A stretch of 8,023 bases of DNA. It comes from Gammaproteobacteria bacterium. Lineage in GTDB: Bacteria; Pseudomonadota; Gammaproteobacteria; Thiohalomonadales; Thiohalomonadaceae. The DNA is taken from contig JADFYS010000086.1 of NCBI GenBank assembly GCA_015232955.1, positions 1-8,023 of the forward strand, given 5' to 3'. Both the position numbers and the translations under genes were made by a program. Below the pieces are notes generated by a model, which saw only the letters and a program-made list of their open reading frames with translations, did no database searches and was not told where the DNA came from. Shown here one piece after another: positions 1 through 7,773 of the stretch (positions within the stretch are counted from its first letter, which is position 1; each line of letters begins with the position of its first letter).

Positions 1-21
1 CGACTTTGCCCTCGACAATTG

Positions 22-97
22 CTCCTGCATTGTTCTACCTTCGTCCATCCTTGGACTCGTACCTCCTGCATCCATGCCTTCGTTGCACTGTACCTCC
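22..97. repeat. imperfect short tandem repeat, two copies
   Basis: Two imperfect copies lie head to tail, about 22-66 and 63-97. Both begin with CTCCTGCAT (22-30 and 63-71), carry CCTTCGT in the middle (38-44 and 77-83), and end in ACT(C)GTACCTCC. The end of copy one overlaps the start of copy two by CTCC. Copy one also contains a perfect small hairpin, GTCCA-TCCT-TGGAC (43-56). I see no convincing protein on either strand, so this is most likely an intergenic repeat beyond the end of the ssb operon. The family is not recognised. Confidence 0.5.
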
Positions 98-135
98 ACA
101 AACGCACCCTTCACGCTGTCCAACTGCGGATTTTA

Positions 136-166
136 GGATAAAAAAGCCCGCTTACGCGGGCTTTTC
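136..166 (-). terminator. rho-independent terminator after ssb
   Basis: A perfect 10-base-pair stem (142-151 paired with 156-165, core GCCCGC/GCGGGC) closes a 4-base loop, TTAC. On the minus strand the stem runs into six T residues (rc of 140-145), the classic intrinsic-terminator form. It lies about 37 bases past the ssb stop. The plus strand also has TTTT at the end of the stem, so it may also stop a rightward transcript entering from the left. Confidence 0.9.
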
Positions 167-201
167 ATTAAGTGGCTCTACTTTTCTGACTTTAGTGGAA
201 T

Positions 202-696
202 CTAAAAAGGAATATCATCATCAAAAGTGGTGTCATTGACCACCGGAGGGGCGGGATTTGCTTTGGCCTGAGGCGCAGCAGGAGGAGGAGATGGTGGCGG
301 GTAACTGCCCCCTTGTGCCGGTTCAGAGCGAAACTCCGCACTGCCGCCACCACCACGGCTGTCGAGCATCTGCATCGTACCGTTTATATCGACCACCACC
401 TCGGTGGTGTATCGATCCTGGCCATCCTGTCCCTGCCACTTTCTGGTCTGAAGTTTTCCTTCAACATAGATCTTTGATCCTTTCCGCAGGTACTGACCGA
501 CAATCTCCGCCAGCTTTCCGAAAAAGACCACCCGGTGCCATTCGGTCCGCTCCTGTTTCTGACCACTGTTTTTATCGGTCCAGTTTTCGCTGGTGGCGAG
601 GGTGATATTGGCGATTGCCCGTTGATCCCCGGTGTAACGGATTTCGGGATCTTTTCCGAGATTACCCACCAGAATAACTTTATTGATACCTGCCAT
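202..696 (-). CDS. ssb: single-stranded DNA-binding protein SSB
   Basis: This 164-residue protein coats single-stranded DNA during replication, recombination and repair and recruits partner enzymes through its tail. The N-terminal OB fold (about residues 1-108) opens MAGINKVILVGNLGKDPE and closely resembles E. coli SSB. The DNA-stacking aromatics are present: W39, W53, F59 and W87. A Gly/Pro/Ala-rich flexible linker (about 110-155) leads to the acidic tip DDDIPF, the conserved docking peptide for partner proteins. The length is slightly below the 178 residues of E. coli because the linker is shorter. An in-frame extension up to 804 was rejected: ATG 696 has a strong Shine-Dalgarno AAGGAG (rc of 703-708) six bases upstream, and family homology begins there. 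The transporter gene ends 22 bases upstream on the same strand, so the two are probably one operon. The terminator at 142-165 closes the unit. Confidence 0.97.
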   Translation of the reverse strand: MAGINKVILVGNLGKDPEIRYTGDQRAIANITLATSENWTDKNSGQKQERTEWHRVVFFGKLAEIVGQYLRKGSKIYVEGKLQTRKWQGQDGQDRYTTEVVVDINGTMQMLDSRGGGGSAEFRSEPAQGGSYPPPSPPPAAPQAKANPAPPVVNDTTFDDDIPF

Positions 697-702
697 AATC
701 TT

Positions 703-708
703 CTCCTT
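703..708 (-). promoter_or_regulatory. ribosome binding site of ssb
   Basis: AAGGAG on the minus strand lies six bases before ATG 696. It decides the ssb start against a longer in-frame reading that begins inside the transporter gene. Confidence 0.9.
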
Positions 709-718
709 TTTTGAAAAC

Positions 719-2077
719 TTATGTCGCTTTAACTGAATATTTGAACAGCTCTGCTTCGTCCAGGTGCTGACTATCCACCTTGAGATAGGCGATCCCCTCT
801 TCACCGTTAATGGTCACCTCCACCACTCCATCAATAGCGGAGATCTGATGGAACAGCTGATGCTCCTCATCTTCACTCTGCGACTGGCCGATGTTGACCA
901 GCCGCGGCACCAGGTAGCGGGGTGACTCCATCGTCAGCGCCAGCAGCGCCCAGATCAGCAGGAGAGCTGCACATCCACTGAGAAGAGCCACCTCCCCCCA
1001 GAGGCCATAGATCACACCACCGAGAGCGCCACCGGTAAAGGCTCCGAGAAATTGGCTGCTGGTGTAGAGCCCCATCGCCGTGCCCTTGCTCGTCACCGGA
1101 GAGAATTTGGAGATAAGAGAGGGGAGGCTCGCCTCCAGCAGGTTGAAGGCGGTGAAATAGATACAGAGCAATACCGCCATCCACCAGAGATCGGGGCTGC
1201 CCAGGGCGATCGCCAGCACAACCAGCAGCAGCGTCACAATAGAGAGGAGAAAGACCTCTTTCAGTCGTCGCCACTTCTCACCAATGATAATTAACGGCAC
1301 CATCATCACCATCGCCAGCACCATCACCGGGAGGTAGAAGAGGCTGGTATCGACCTCCTCCAGCCCCAGTTCGCGCAACTTCAACGGAATCATCATAAAG
1401 CTGGCGGTAAGGGTGAGATGGAGGACAAAGATACCGAAATCGAGTCGGAGTAGCTGGCGATTGCGCAGGACATGGCCAATCAGTGTCGGAGATAGGGTGG
1501 TATCGCGGTGAAAGCGGCTCGGTGGCGGATCGGGAACCAGTAGATAGAGAATGACAATCCCCGCCACCGCCATGAGCGCCGTAATGTAGAAGAGACCATG
1601 AACCCCGAAAAAGTGGCTAAAAAAGGGACCCAAAACCATCGCCCCGATAAAGGAGAAGCCGATACTCATCCCGATAAAGGCCATCGCCTTGGTGCGGTGC
1701 TCTTCGCTGGTGAGGTCGGCAAGCAGGGCAAGAATCACCGCCGCCACCGCCCCGGCCCCCTGAATCGCCCGCCCGAGGATCACACCATCGATGGTATCTG
1801 CATATCCGGCAATGACGCTGCCGATAGCGAAGATGATGAGCCCGATAAGAAGGAGGGGCTTGCGTCCAAAACGGTCAGAGAGCATCCCGAAGGGGATCTG
1901 AAACAGCGCCTGGGTCAGACCATAGATGCCGATGGCAAGACCGACTTTCACCGGTGTCACCCCGTGCAGATCCTCGGCATAGAGGACAAATACCGGCAGA
2001 ATCATAAACAGCCCCAACATCCGAAAGGCAAAGATGGCAGCGAGAGAGGAGGCGGCACGCTTCTCGATTGTTGTCAT
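719..2077 (-). CDS. yajR: YajR-type MFS transporter with C-terminal YAM domain
   Basis: This 452-residue inner-membrane protein belongs to the major facilitator superfamily and probably acts as a proton-coupled efflux pump; its substrate is unknown. The hydrophobicity pattern fits 12 membrane helices. The N-terminal part resembles E. coli YajR closely: RMLGLFMILPV at 19-29, AIGIYGLTQ at 48-56, and motif A as G64-M-L-S-D-R-F-G-R-K-P74 in the loop between helices 2 and 3. After the last helix a soluble tail (about 398-452) contains ISAIDGVVEVTINGEEG followed by AYLKVDS, matching the small ferredoxin-like YAM domain that marks YajR. The length also matches (454 in E. coli). The start at 2077 (MTTIEKRA) was chosen because the 47 in-frame residues upstream are polar and unlike the family. 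No clear Shine-Dalgarno precedes it. It lies divergent to uvrA and 22 bases before ssb, as in Pseudomonas aeruginosa, where the ssb, MFS and uvrA genes are neighbours (PA4232-PA4234). Confidence 0.92.
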   Translation of the reverse strand: MTTIEKRAASSLAAIFAFRMLGLFMILPVFVLYAEDLHGVTPVKVGLAIGIYGLTQALFQIPFGMLSDRFGRKPLLLIGLIIFAIGSVIAGYADTIDGVILGRAIQGAGAVAAVILALLADLTSEEHRTKAMAFIGMSIGFSFIGAMVLGPFFSHFFGVHGLFYITALMAVAGIVILYLLVPDPPPSRFHRDTTLSPTLIGHVLRNRQLLRLDFGIFVLHLTLTASFMMIPLKLRELGLEEVDTSLFYLPVMVLAMVMMVPLIIIGEKWRRLKEVFLLSIVTLLLVVLAIALGSPDLWWMAVLLCIYFTAFNLLEASLPSLISKFSPVTSKGTAMGLYTSSQFLGAFTGGALGGVIYGLWGEVALLSGCAALLLIWALLALTMESPRYLVPRLVNIGQSQSEDEEHQLFHQISAIDGVVEVTINGEEGIAYLKVDSQHLDEAELFKYSVKAT

Positions 2078-2137
2078 GGTGATGGCCGGTTTCAAGGCAG
2101 AGATCCTCTGTGGTGAGCGTGGCGTGGCTGCTTTTTC

Positions 2138-2167
2138 TTGGTCTGAGACCCGATGAGGGCGTATATT
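2138..2167 (+). promoter_or_regulatory. candidate uvrA promoter
   Basis: TTGGTC (2138-2143) and TATATT (2162-2167) are spaced 18 bases apart and resemble a sigma-70 -35/-10 pair. A start near 2174 would give a leader of about 48 bases. The call is based on motif likeness only. Confidence 0.4.
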
Positions 2168-2191
2168 AGCAGGTTCACCCCGCAGCGGACA
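2163..2191 (-). promoter_or_regulatory. candidate promoter of the transporter-ssb unit
   Basis: On the minus strand TAATAT (rc of 2163-2168) is a good -10 hexamer. It overlaps the -10 proposed for uvrA on the other strand. The -35 position holds only a poor match, CTGTCC, about 18 bases upstream. If both are real, the two divergent promoters share a -10 site and would compete for RNA polymerase. Confidence 0.3.
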
Positions 2192-2221
2192 GACTAACTC
2201 ACACCACACAATCCCCAACCT

Positions 2222-5062
2222 ATGGATAGCATTCGCCTAGAGGGTGCCCGTACCCACAACCTCAAAAATATTGACATCGAACTGCCACGGAACCGGCTGA
2301 TTGTCATCACCGGCCCCTCGGGATCGGGGAAATCCTCTCTCGCCTTTGACACCATCTATGCCGAGGGTCAGCGGCGCTATGTGGAGTCACTCTCGAGCTA
2401 CGCTCGCCAGTTTCTATCGATGATGGAGAAGCCCGATATTGACCATATCGAGGGGCTCTCACCCGCCATCTCCATCGAACAGAAGTCGACCTCGCACAAT
2501 CCGCGCTCCACAGTGGGGACGGTCACCGAGATCTATGACTACCTCCGTCTCCTCTTCGCCCGTGTTGGAGAACCGCGCTGTCCGCAGCACGGTACGGTAC
2601 TGGCGGCACAGACCATCAGTCAGATGGTGGATCAGGTTCTCACCATACCCGAAGGAGAGAAGCTGATGCTCCTCGCTCCGGTGGTGAAAGCGCGCAAGGG
2701 AGAGCACGAAAACCTCTTTAACCAGCTACGCGCTCAGGGCTACCTTCGTGCCCGGGTCGATGGCGAGATGGTAGAACTGGATGATCCCCCCAAGCTGGAG
2801 CTGCGCAAGAAACATACGATTGAGGTGGTCATCGACCGTTTTAAGGTGCGTCAGGATATCCAACAGCGACTCGCCGACTCGTTTGAGACCGCCACCCACC
2901 TCGCCGATGGCATCGCACTGGTGGTGGCGATGGAGAAGGAGAGCACGGTTGCAGATCAGATCTTCTCCGCCAACTTCGCCTGCCCCCACTGCAACTACTC
3001 ACTGACCGAGTTGGAACCGAGGCTCTTCTCTTTTAACAATCCTGCCGGAGCCTGCCCCACCTGTGACGGTCTCGGCATCAAACAGGTGGTAGATCCTGCG
3101 CGGGTGGTCAACCACCCCGACAACTCCCTTGCCGACGGTGCGGTACGCGGCTGGGATCGGCGCAGCCCTTTCTATTTTCAGCTCCTCGCCTCTCTTGCCA
3201 GCCACTACCATTTTGATATCGAAACCCCGTTTGCGAAGCTACCGGCTAAGGTGCGTCAGGTGATCCTCTATGGCAGTGGCCGAGAGAAGATTGAACTCAA
3301 CTACCGTTCGGATCGCGGCGGGAGTTACCAGCGCCTCTCCACTTTTGAGGGGATCCTCCCCAATATTCAGCGCCGCTACCGCGAAACCGACTCGAGCAAT
3401 GTACGCGAGGATCTCGCACGCTATATGAGCCAGCAGCACTGCAGTGAGTGCGGTGGCAGCCGCCTCAATGAAGCGGCGCGCCATGTCTTTATCGCAGACC
3501 ACCCGATCCACGAGGTGACAGCGATGGCGGTCAACCATGCCAGCGACTTTTTCAGCGATCTGAAACTGGATGGCTGGCGCGGAGAGATCGCCGCCAAGAT
3601 TGTGAAAGAGATCCGGGAACGGCTCTCGTTTCTGGTCAATGTCGGTCTCGACTACCTCAACCTCAACCGCAGTGCCGACACCCTCTCTGGGGGAGAGGCA
3701 CAGCGCATCCGTCTTGCGAGCCAGATCGGCGCCGGACTGGTGGGGGTGATGTATATCCTCGATGAACCCTCAATCGGCCTGCACCAACGCGATAACCAGC
3801 GCCTGCTCCAGACCCTGTTCCACCTGCGCGACCTCGGCAATACGGTCATCGTTGTCGAGCATGACGAAGACGCCATTCGCCACGCCGACCATGTGGTCGA
3901 TATCGGCCCCGGTGCCGGCACCCACGGGGGTGAAGTGGTCGCCGCCGGCACTCCACAAGAGATCACGGACCATCCCGACTCCCTCACCGGCCACTACCTC
4001 TCGGGTCGAGAGCGGATCGACTACCGCCTCCCCCGCCCCGCACCCGATCCTCAGCGACAGATCACGGTTGTTGGCGCCCGGGGCAATAATCTCAAAGGGG
4101 TGACGGTGGAGATCCCGGTGGGGCTAATCAGCTGCATCACCGGCGTCTCCGGTTCGGGCAAGTCGACCCTCATCAACGACACCCTCTACCGCCACGCCGC
4201 CCGCACCATTAACGGCAGTAGTGAAGAGAGCGCCGCCTGTGACACGATTACCGGCCTCGAACAGTTTGACAAGGTGGTGGATATCGACCAGAGCCCCATC
4301 GGTCGCACCCCACGCTCCAACCCCGCCACCTACACCGGCCTCTTCACCCCTATTCGCGAACTCTTTGCCGGGACAAAAGAGGCGCGATCCCGTGGCTACA
4401 AGCCGGGCCGCTTCAGCTTCAATGTCCGGGGTGGGCGCTGTGAGGCGTGTCAGGGGGATGGCTTGATTAAGGTCGAGATGCACTTTCTGCCCGATGTCTA
4501 TGTGCCGTGTGATCTCTGTGGTGGAAAACGCTACAACCGCGAAACGCTGGAGGTCCACTACAAGGGGAATAACATCTTTCAGGTGCTCGATATGACGGTT
4601 GAAGAGGCGCGGGTCGCCTTCGACGCCATCCCGGTGGTCGCCCGAAAGTTACAGACCCTTATCGATGTCGGCCTCACCTACATCAAGCTGGGACAGGCCG
4701 CCACCACCCTCTCCGGGGGTGAGGCACAGCGGATCAAACTGGCACGAGAGCTCTCGAAACGGGACACCGGCAAGACCCTCTATATCCTCGATGAACCGAC
4801 CACCGGTCTCCACTTTCACGATATCCGTCAACTGCTGGCGGTCCTGCTGCGGTTACGGGAACACGGCAACACCATCATCATCATCGAACACAACCTCGAT
4901 GTCATTAAGTGTGCCGACTGGATCATCGACCTCGGACCAGAGGGGGGGGATGGCGGAGGCGAGGTGATCGCCTGCGGCAGCCCGGAGGAGATCGCCGCCA
5001 ACCCCGACTCCCATACCGGCAGATATCTGCAGCCGGTGCTCGAAAGAGCTGCTACAAACTGA
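2222..5062 (+). CDS. uvrA: excinuclease ABC subunit UvrA
   Basis: This 946-residue protein is the damage-sensing ATPase of nucleotide excision repair. It works as a dimer with UvrB in the cytoplasm and loads UvrB at bulky lesions. It is a tandem ABC ATPase. The first half has Walker A GPSGSGKS (31-38), a zinc site with C254, C257, C278 and C281, signature LSGGE (488-492) and Walker B ending D514-E515. The second half has Walker A GVSGSGKS (641-648), a zinc site with C740, C743, C763 and C766, signature LSGGE (830-834) and D857-E858. All key residues are present, and the length is near the 940 of E. coli. The start MDSIRLEGARTHNLKNI aligns with the E. coli N-terminus, and an in-frame stop at 2195-2197 with no start codon between fixes ATG 2222. 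The leader just before the start is C/A-rich with no Shine-Dalgarno. No canonical LexA box (CTGT-N8-ACAG) is visible upstream. Confidence 0.98.
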   Translation: MDSIRLEGARTHNLKNIDIELPRNRLIVITGPSGSGKSSLAFDTIYAEGQRRYVESLSSYARQFLSMMEKPDIDHIEGLSPAISIEQKSTSHNPRSTVGTVTEIYDYLRLLFARVGEPRCPQHGTVLAAQTISQMVDQVLTIPEGEKLMLLAPVVKARKGEHENLFNQLRAQGYLRARVDGEMVELDDPPKLELRKKHTIEVVIDRFKVRQDIQQRLADSFETATHLADGIALVVAMEKESTVADQIFSANFACPHCNYSLTELEPRLFSFNNPAGACPTCDGLGIKQVVDPARVVNHPDNSLADGAVRGWDRRSPFYFQLLASLASHYHFDIETPFAKLPAKVRQVILYGSGREKIELNYRSDRGGSYQRLSTFEGILPNIQRRYRETDSSNVREDLARYMSQQHCSECGGSRLNEAARHVFIADHPIHEVTAMAVNHASDFFSDLKLDGWRGEIAAKIVKEIRERLSFLVNVGLDYLNLNRSADTLSGGEAQRIRLASQIGAGLVGVMYILDEPSIGLHQRDNQRLLQTLFHLRDLGNTVIVVEHDEDAIRHADHVVDIGPGAGTHGGEVVAAGTPQEITDHPDSLTGHYLSGRERIDYRLPRPAPDPQRQITVVGARGNNLKGVTVEIPVGLISCITGVSGSGKSTLINDTLYRHAARTINGSSEESAACDTITGLEQFDKVVDIDQSPIGRTPRSNPATYTGLFTPIRELFAGTKEARSRGYKPGRFSFNVRGGRCEACQGDGLIKVEMHFLPDVYVPCDLCGGKRYNRETLEVHYKGNNIFQVLDMTVEEARVAFDAIPVVARKLQTLIDVGLTYIKLGQAATTLSGGEAQRIKLARELSKRDTGKTLYILDEPTTGLHFHDIRQLLAVLLRLREHGNTIIIIEHNLDVIKCADWIIDLGPEGGDGGGEVIACGSPEEIAANPDSHTGRYLQPVLERAATN

Positions 5063-5082
5063 AAAGTGGTGATACACTTTTC
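5061..5082 (+). terminator. weak hairpin at the uvrA stop
   Basis: GAAAAGTG (5061-5068) pairs perfectly with CACTTTTC (5075-5082) around a 6-base loop, GTGATA. The stem begins inside the uvrA stop codon and is A/T-rich. The four T residues lie within the 3' arm and no separate U-tract follows. It could be a weak terminator, or an RNA 3'-end structure that leaves read-through into the peptidase gene. Confidence 0.35.
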
Positions 5083-5121
5083 TCCTGAAAATAAACCCTA
5101 CCTTGAGAGAGAAATAGTGTT

Positions 5122-7773
5122 ATGAGACCATGGCTTCCGCTGGCCCTTCTCGCTACCGCCCTGACCGGCTGTAGCAGTTACGATCCCGATAAAAACAGTT
5201 CAACTGCAGCAACCACCGACCCCGCCGACACCACCCTCAGCGATAGTGGTGCCCACGGCCCCAAAATCGCCGCGAATCAGAAAGGGCGAGCCAACTTTAG
5301 CGGCCACTCCGCCGATGAAGGGACACTAATCGACCTAACCCTTCCCACCCTCACCCCCGGTGCCGGCAAAAAACTTCTTGCGATCTATCTCGTCGGCAGT
5401 GATCTCGAGACCAACGCCGAGGCGGGCAGCAATGATCTCAATGAGCTGATCCAGGGCTACCAGCAGCTGAGTAGTAGCGAACAGCAGAGCCTCGACATCA
5501 TTGTCGCCTTTGGTGGAACCGCTAAAGAGGGGTGGAAAGGGATGCGCTTCGCCACCATCGACCAGATTGTCCGTGACGGTGAGAATGGTCGCTACGGCGA
5601 TCTTGGTGACTACCTCTACTCTGCACCCGGTGCGCATATGGGAGATGATAGTAGCCTTAAACTGTTCGGTGATTACCTCAAGGCGGGCTACGGTGAACAC
5701 AGCCTCAAGTTTCTCGATCTCTGGGATCACGGTGCCGCCTACGGCAGTTTCGGGAATGACGAAAATTTTGCCGGTGATGGCCTGACTATGGTTGAGATCG
5801 ATGCCGCGCTTAGTGCAACGGACCTCAACTATGAGATCATCGGCTTTGATGCCTGCCTCAATGGCAACTTTGAACTCGCCTCTATCATTCAAAAACATGC
5901 CAGCTACCTCATCGGTTCGGAAGAGCTGGAGCCAGGTCACGGCTGGAACTATGATGCCCTTATCCGCAGCTTTGCGCAGAGCAGTGACCCCGTCACCTTT
6001 GGCAAGGCGATGATCGATAACTTTGTCGATCACGACGCTCACCCCCACAAATCGGATGGCAAGACCCTCTCTATGGTCGATCTCAGCCACTATCAGACGC
6101 TGCAGCAGAGTGTCGATGCCTTGGGAAGTTACCTCAATGACCATATCGGCGATACCACCGTCAAAAAGGCGATTATTACCGCCGCCAATAGCGCACAGCA
6201 GTATGGCAAACAGTCGCGCGAAGATCAGGCGATCTCACTCGACCTTAGCGGCTTTAGCCGCACCCTTGCCGCTGAACTTGACGGTAGTGAAGGGGCAACA
6301 CTCGCCAACACCACACTCACCGCTCTGGAGAGTTATGTGGTCTACGCCAAAAACGACGGCACCCGCCCCAACTCTGACGGGGTCAGTATTGTTCCACCAC
6401 AGGGTTACGACGCCTATCAGGAGGCGTTTAGTTCAGACTCGATTGCGGTCCCCAGCCGCGGTTGGCAAGGGCTGACCCGAGCCATGCAAGGGGTCATTAG
6501 TAGTGACAACGACAAACCATCAACCTCTGGCGAAGAGGATGGCTATCAATATAGCGAGACTGACTTTACCAGCAGTGATGAACAGACAGCAGTGGACAGC
6601 TTCTACGCCAACCTCCTCAATGAGGTTAACGGCCTAATTGCTGCAGCGTGGTCGCAACTCCCGCTGGAAGAGCAAGAGGCGCTGGCAGAGGCGTACTGGT
6701 ACCAACAGGAGGATCAGTTCTGGAATCGCGCCCGAGGCAGGTCGAAAAGTGCCTGCAGCAATTTTTCCAATCCACTCGCCTGTGGTGGTTACCAGCCCTC
6801 ATATAGCAGTTACGCCGCAGATCTCCTCTTCGGCGCAGCCAAAGGGGGGGAGAGCAGCGGCGTAACCAAACTTCGCTCTACGCCGGGCAGTGACCAACTG
6901 ATGCTCGGGATCTTCAACCACTACACCGGCAGAAAAAGTACGCAGCGCACTCTGCAGGCACCACAGCCGGCGCTGACCAGTGCTGACCCGACTACCATGG
7001 CTGTAACCACCACCGCGGCTCCTGAGGCCGTTTCCACCAGCGCAGAGGCGGTAAAGGGGAGTCGCGCCACCTTTGCCGATCCCAACCTGCAGCATGTGCG
7101 CACAGTCTATGGCAATATCGTCACCGACGAAGGGGAGCAGTACCTCGCCTCTACCGCACTACTCCCAGCTTTTCCAACAGTCAATGCCAATGAGTATTTT
7201 ACTCCGAGCTGGAACCAGTCATGGTACATCATGACTTACGGCAGCGGTGAAGAGGAGAGTTTATGGCTACCACTGGAGTTTGAGAGCGAGTACCGCTACC
7301 ACGGTTCGTGGTATACCCTCTACAGCAGCGAGATCGACTATGTTGCCAAGGGTAAGGACTACAGCAGCTACCCCACAGAGGAGCCGTTTGACTACGCCAA
7401 ACTCTACCTCACCGTAGATATTAACGGCAATGTCACCTCCAGTGGTATCCGCCCCTATAAGATCGTCTACACCTCGGATGAAGATGAGGTGGGGACTATC
7501 CTCTACGACAAGGCGTATCAGACCCTCGCCCCGGGCGATCAGATCGCGACTCTGGCACGATACTACAGCTTTGAGAGCGGCAATAGCGACTGGTTCTATG
7601 AAAGTGATCTCATTACCATCGCCCAGACCCCGGACTATACCCTCGAACCGCTCGAATTTGAGGATGAGTTTGGCGAACCTCTTGCCTATTATTACATGAT
7701 GATCGCCACCGACATGAGCGGTAACTGGGTCGCCACCAATCCGGTTCAGGCAGGCTCAGGCTATGCCCAGTAG
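5122..7773 (+). CDS. clostripain-family (C11) cysteine peptidase lipoprotein
   Basis: This 883-residue exported protein is a predicted cysteine endopeptidase. The signal peptide ends in lipobox LTGC with C17 lipidated; Ser at +2 predicts outer-membrane sorting. A low-complexity Ser/Thr/Asp/Ala stretch (18-70) leads to the peptidase C11 domain, about 85-460. It opens LLAIYLVGSDLETNAEAG and contains the catalytic pair: H203 in LWDHGAAYGSF and C245 in FDACLNGNFELAS. D243 beside C245 is conserved in the clostripain group, whose members cleave after Arg or Lys, so that specificity is inferred here. A linking region (about 460-610) has a basic cluster, R536 to K542, and a close cysteine pair, C545 and C554. 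A Thr/Ala/Pro-rich linker (614-645) precedes an aromatic-rich, probably beta-sheet domain (655-883) that I do not recognise. The only cysteines are C17, C245, C545 and C554. GAGAG near 5105-5110 is a modest ribosome binding site. Its end overlaps the next gene by 11 bases. The natural substrate is unknown. Confidence 0.88.
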   Translation: MRPWLPLALLATALTGCSSYDPDKNSSTAATTDPADTTLSDSGAHGPKIAANQKGRANFSGHSADEGTLIDLTLPTLTPGAGKKLLAIYLVGSDLETNAEAGSNDLNELIQGYQQLSSSEQQSLDIIVAFGGTAKEGWKGMRFATIDQIVRDGENGRYGDLGDYLYSAPGAHMGDDSSLKLFGDYLKAGYGEHSLKFLDLWDHGAAYGSFGNDENFAGDGLTMVEIDAALSATDLNYEIIGFDACLNGNFELASIIQKHASYLIGSEELEPGHGWNYDALIRSFAQSSDPVTFGKAMIDNFVDHDAHPHKSDGKTLSMVDLSHYQTLQQSVDALGSYLNDHIGDTTVKKAIITAANSAQQYGKQSREDQAISLDLSGFSRTLAAELDGSEGATLANTTLTALESYVVYAKNDGTRPNSDGVSIVPPQGYDAYQEAFSSDSIAVPSRGWQGLTRAMQGVISSDNDKPSTSGEEDGYQYSETDFTSSDEQTAVDSFYANLLNEVNGLIAAAWSQLPLEEQEALAEAYWYQQEDQFWNRARGRSKSACSNFSNPLACGGYQPSYSSYAADLLFGAAKGGESSGVTKLRSTPGSDQLMLGIFNHYTGRKSTQRTLQAPQPALTSADPTTMAVTTTAAPEAVSTSAEAVKGSRATFADPNLQHVRTVYGNIVTDEGEQYLASTALLPAFPTVNANEYFTPSWNQSWYIMTYGSGEEESLWLPLEFESEYRYHGSWYTLYSSEIDYVAKGKDYSSYPTEEPFDYAKLYLTVDINGNVTSSGIRPYKIVYTSDEDEVGTILYDKAYQTLAPGDQIATLARYYSFESGNSDWFYESDLITIAQTPDYTLEPLEFEDEFGEPLAYYYMMIATDMSGNWVATNPVQAGSGYAQ

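Noticed and set aside
1..201. CRISPR array from the repeated words near the left edge
   Set aside because: Only two imperfect copies of unequal length, overlapping each other with no unique spacers.
6..239. 77-codon plus-strand open frame at the left edge
   Set aside because: It runs through the tandem repeat, the terminator and the end of ssb, with no ribosome site or recognisable sequence.
697..804. 36-residue N-terminal extension of SSB
   Set aside because: It overlaps the transporter coding end, matches no SSB, and the strong ribosome binding site points to ATG 696.
1598..2116. 172-codon plus-strand open frame across the transporter gene
   Set aside because: Very rich in Lys, Asp, Gly, His and Pro with no domain; antisense shadow of membrane-helix codons.
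2078..2218. 47-residue N-terminal extension of the transporter
   Set aside because: Polar, Arg/Pro-rich and absent from YajR; it would also consume the whole divergent promoter region.
5335..6144. 269-codon open frame on the minus strand inside the peptidase gene
   Set aside because: It is fully antisense to the well-supported C11 catalytic domain, has no recognisable motif, and reflects codon bias in the opposite strand.
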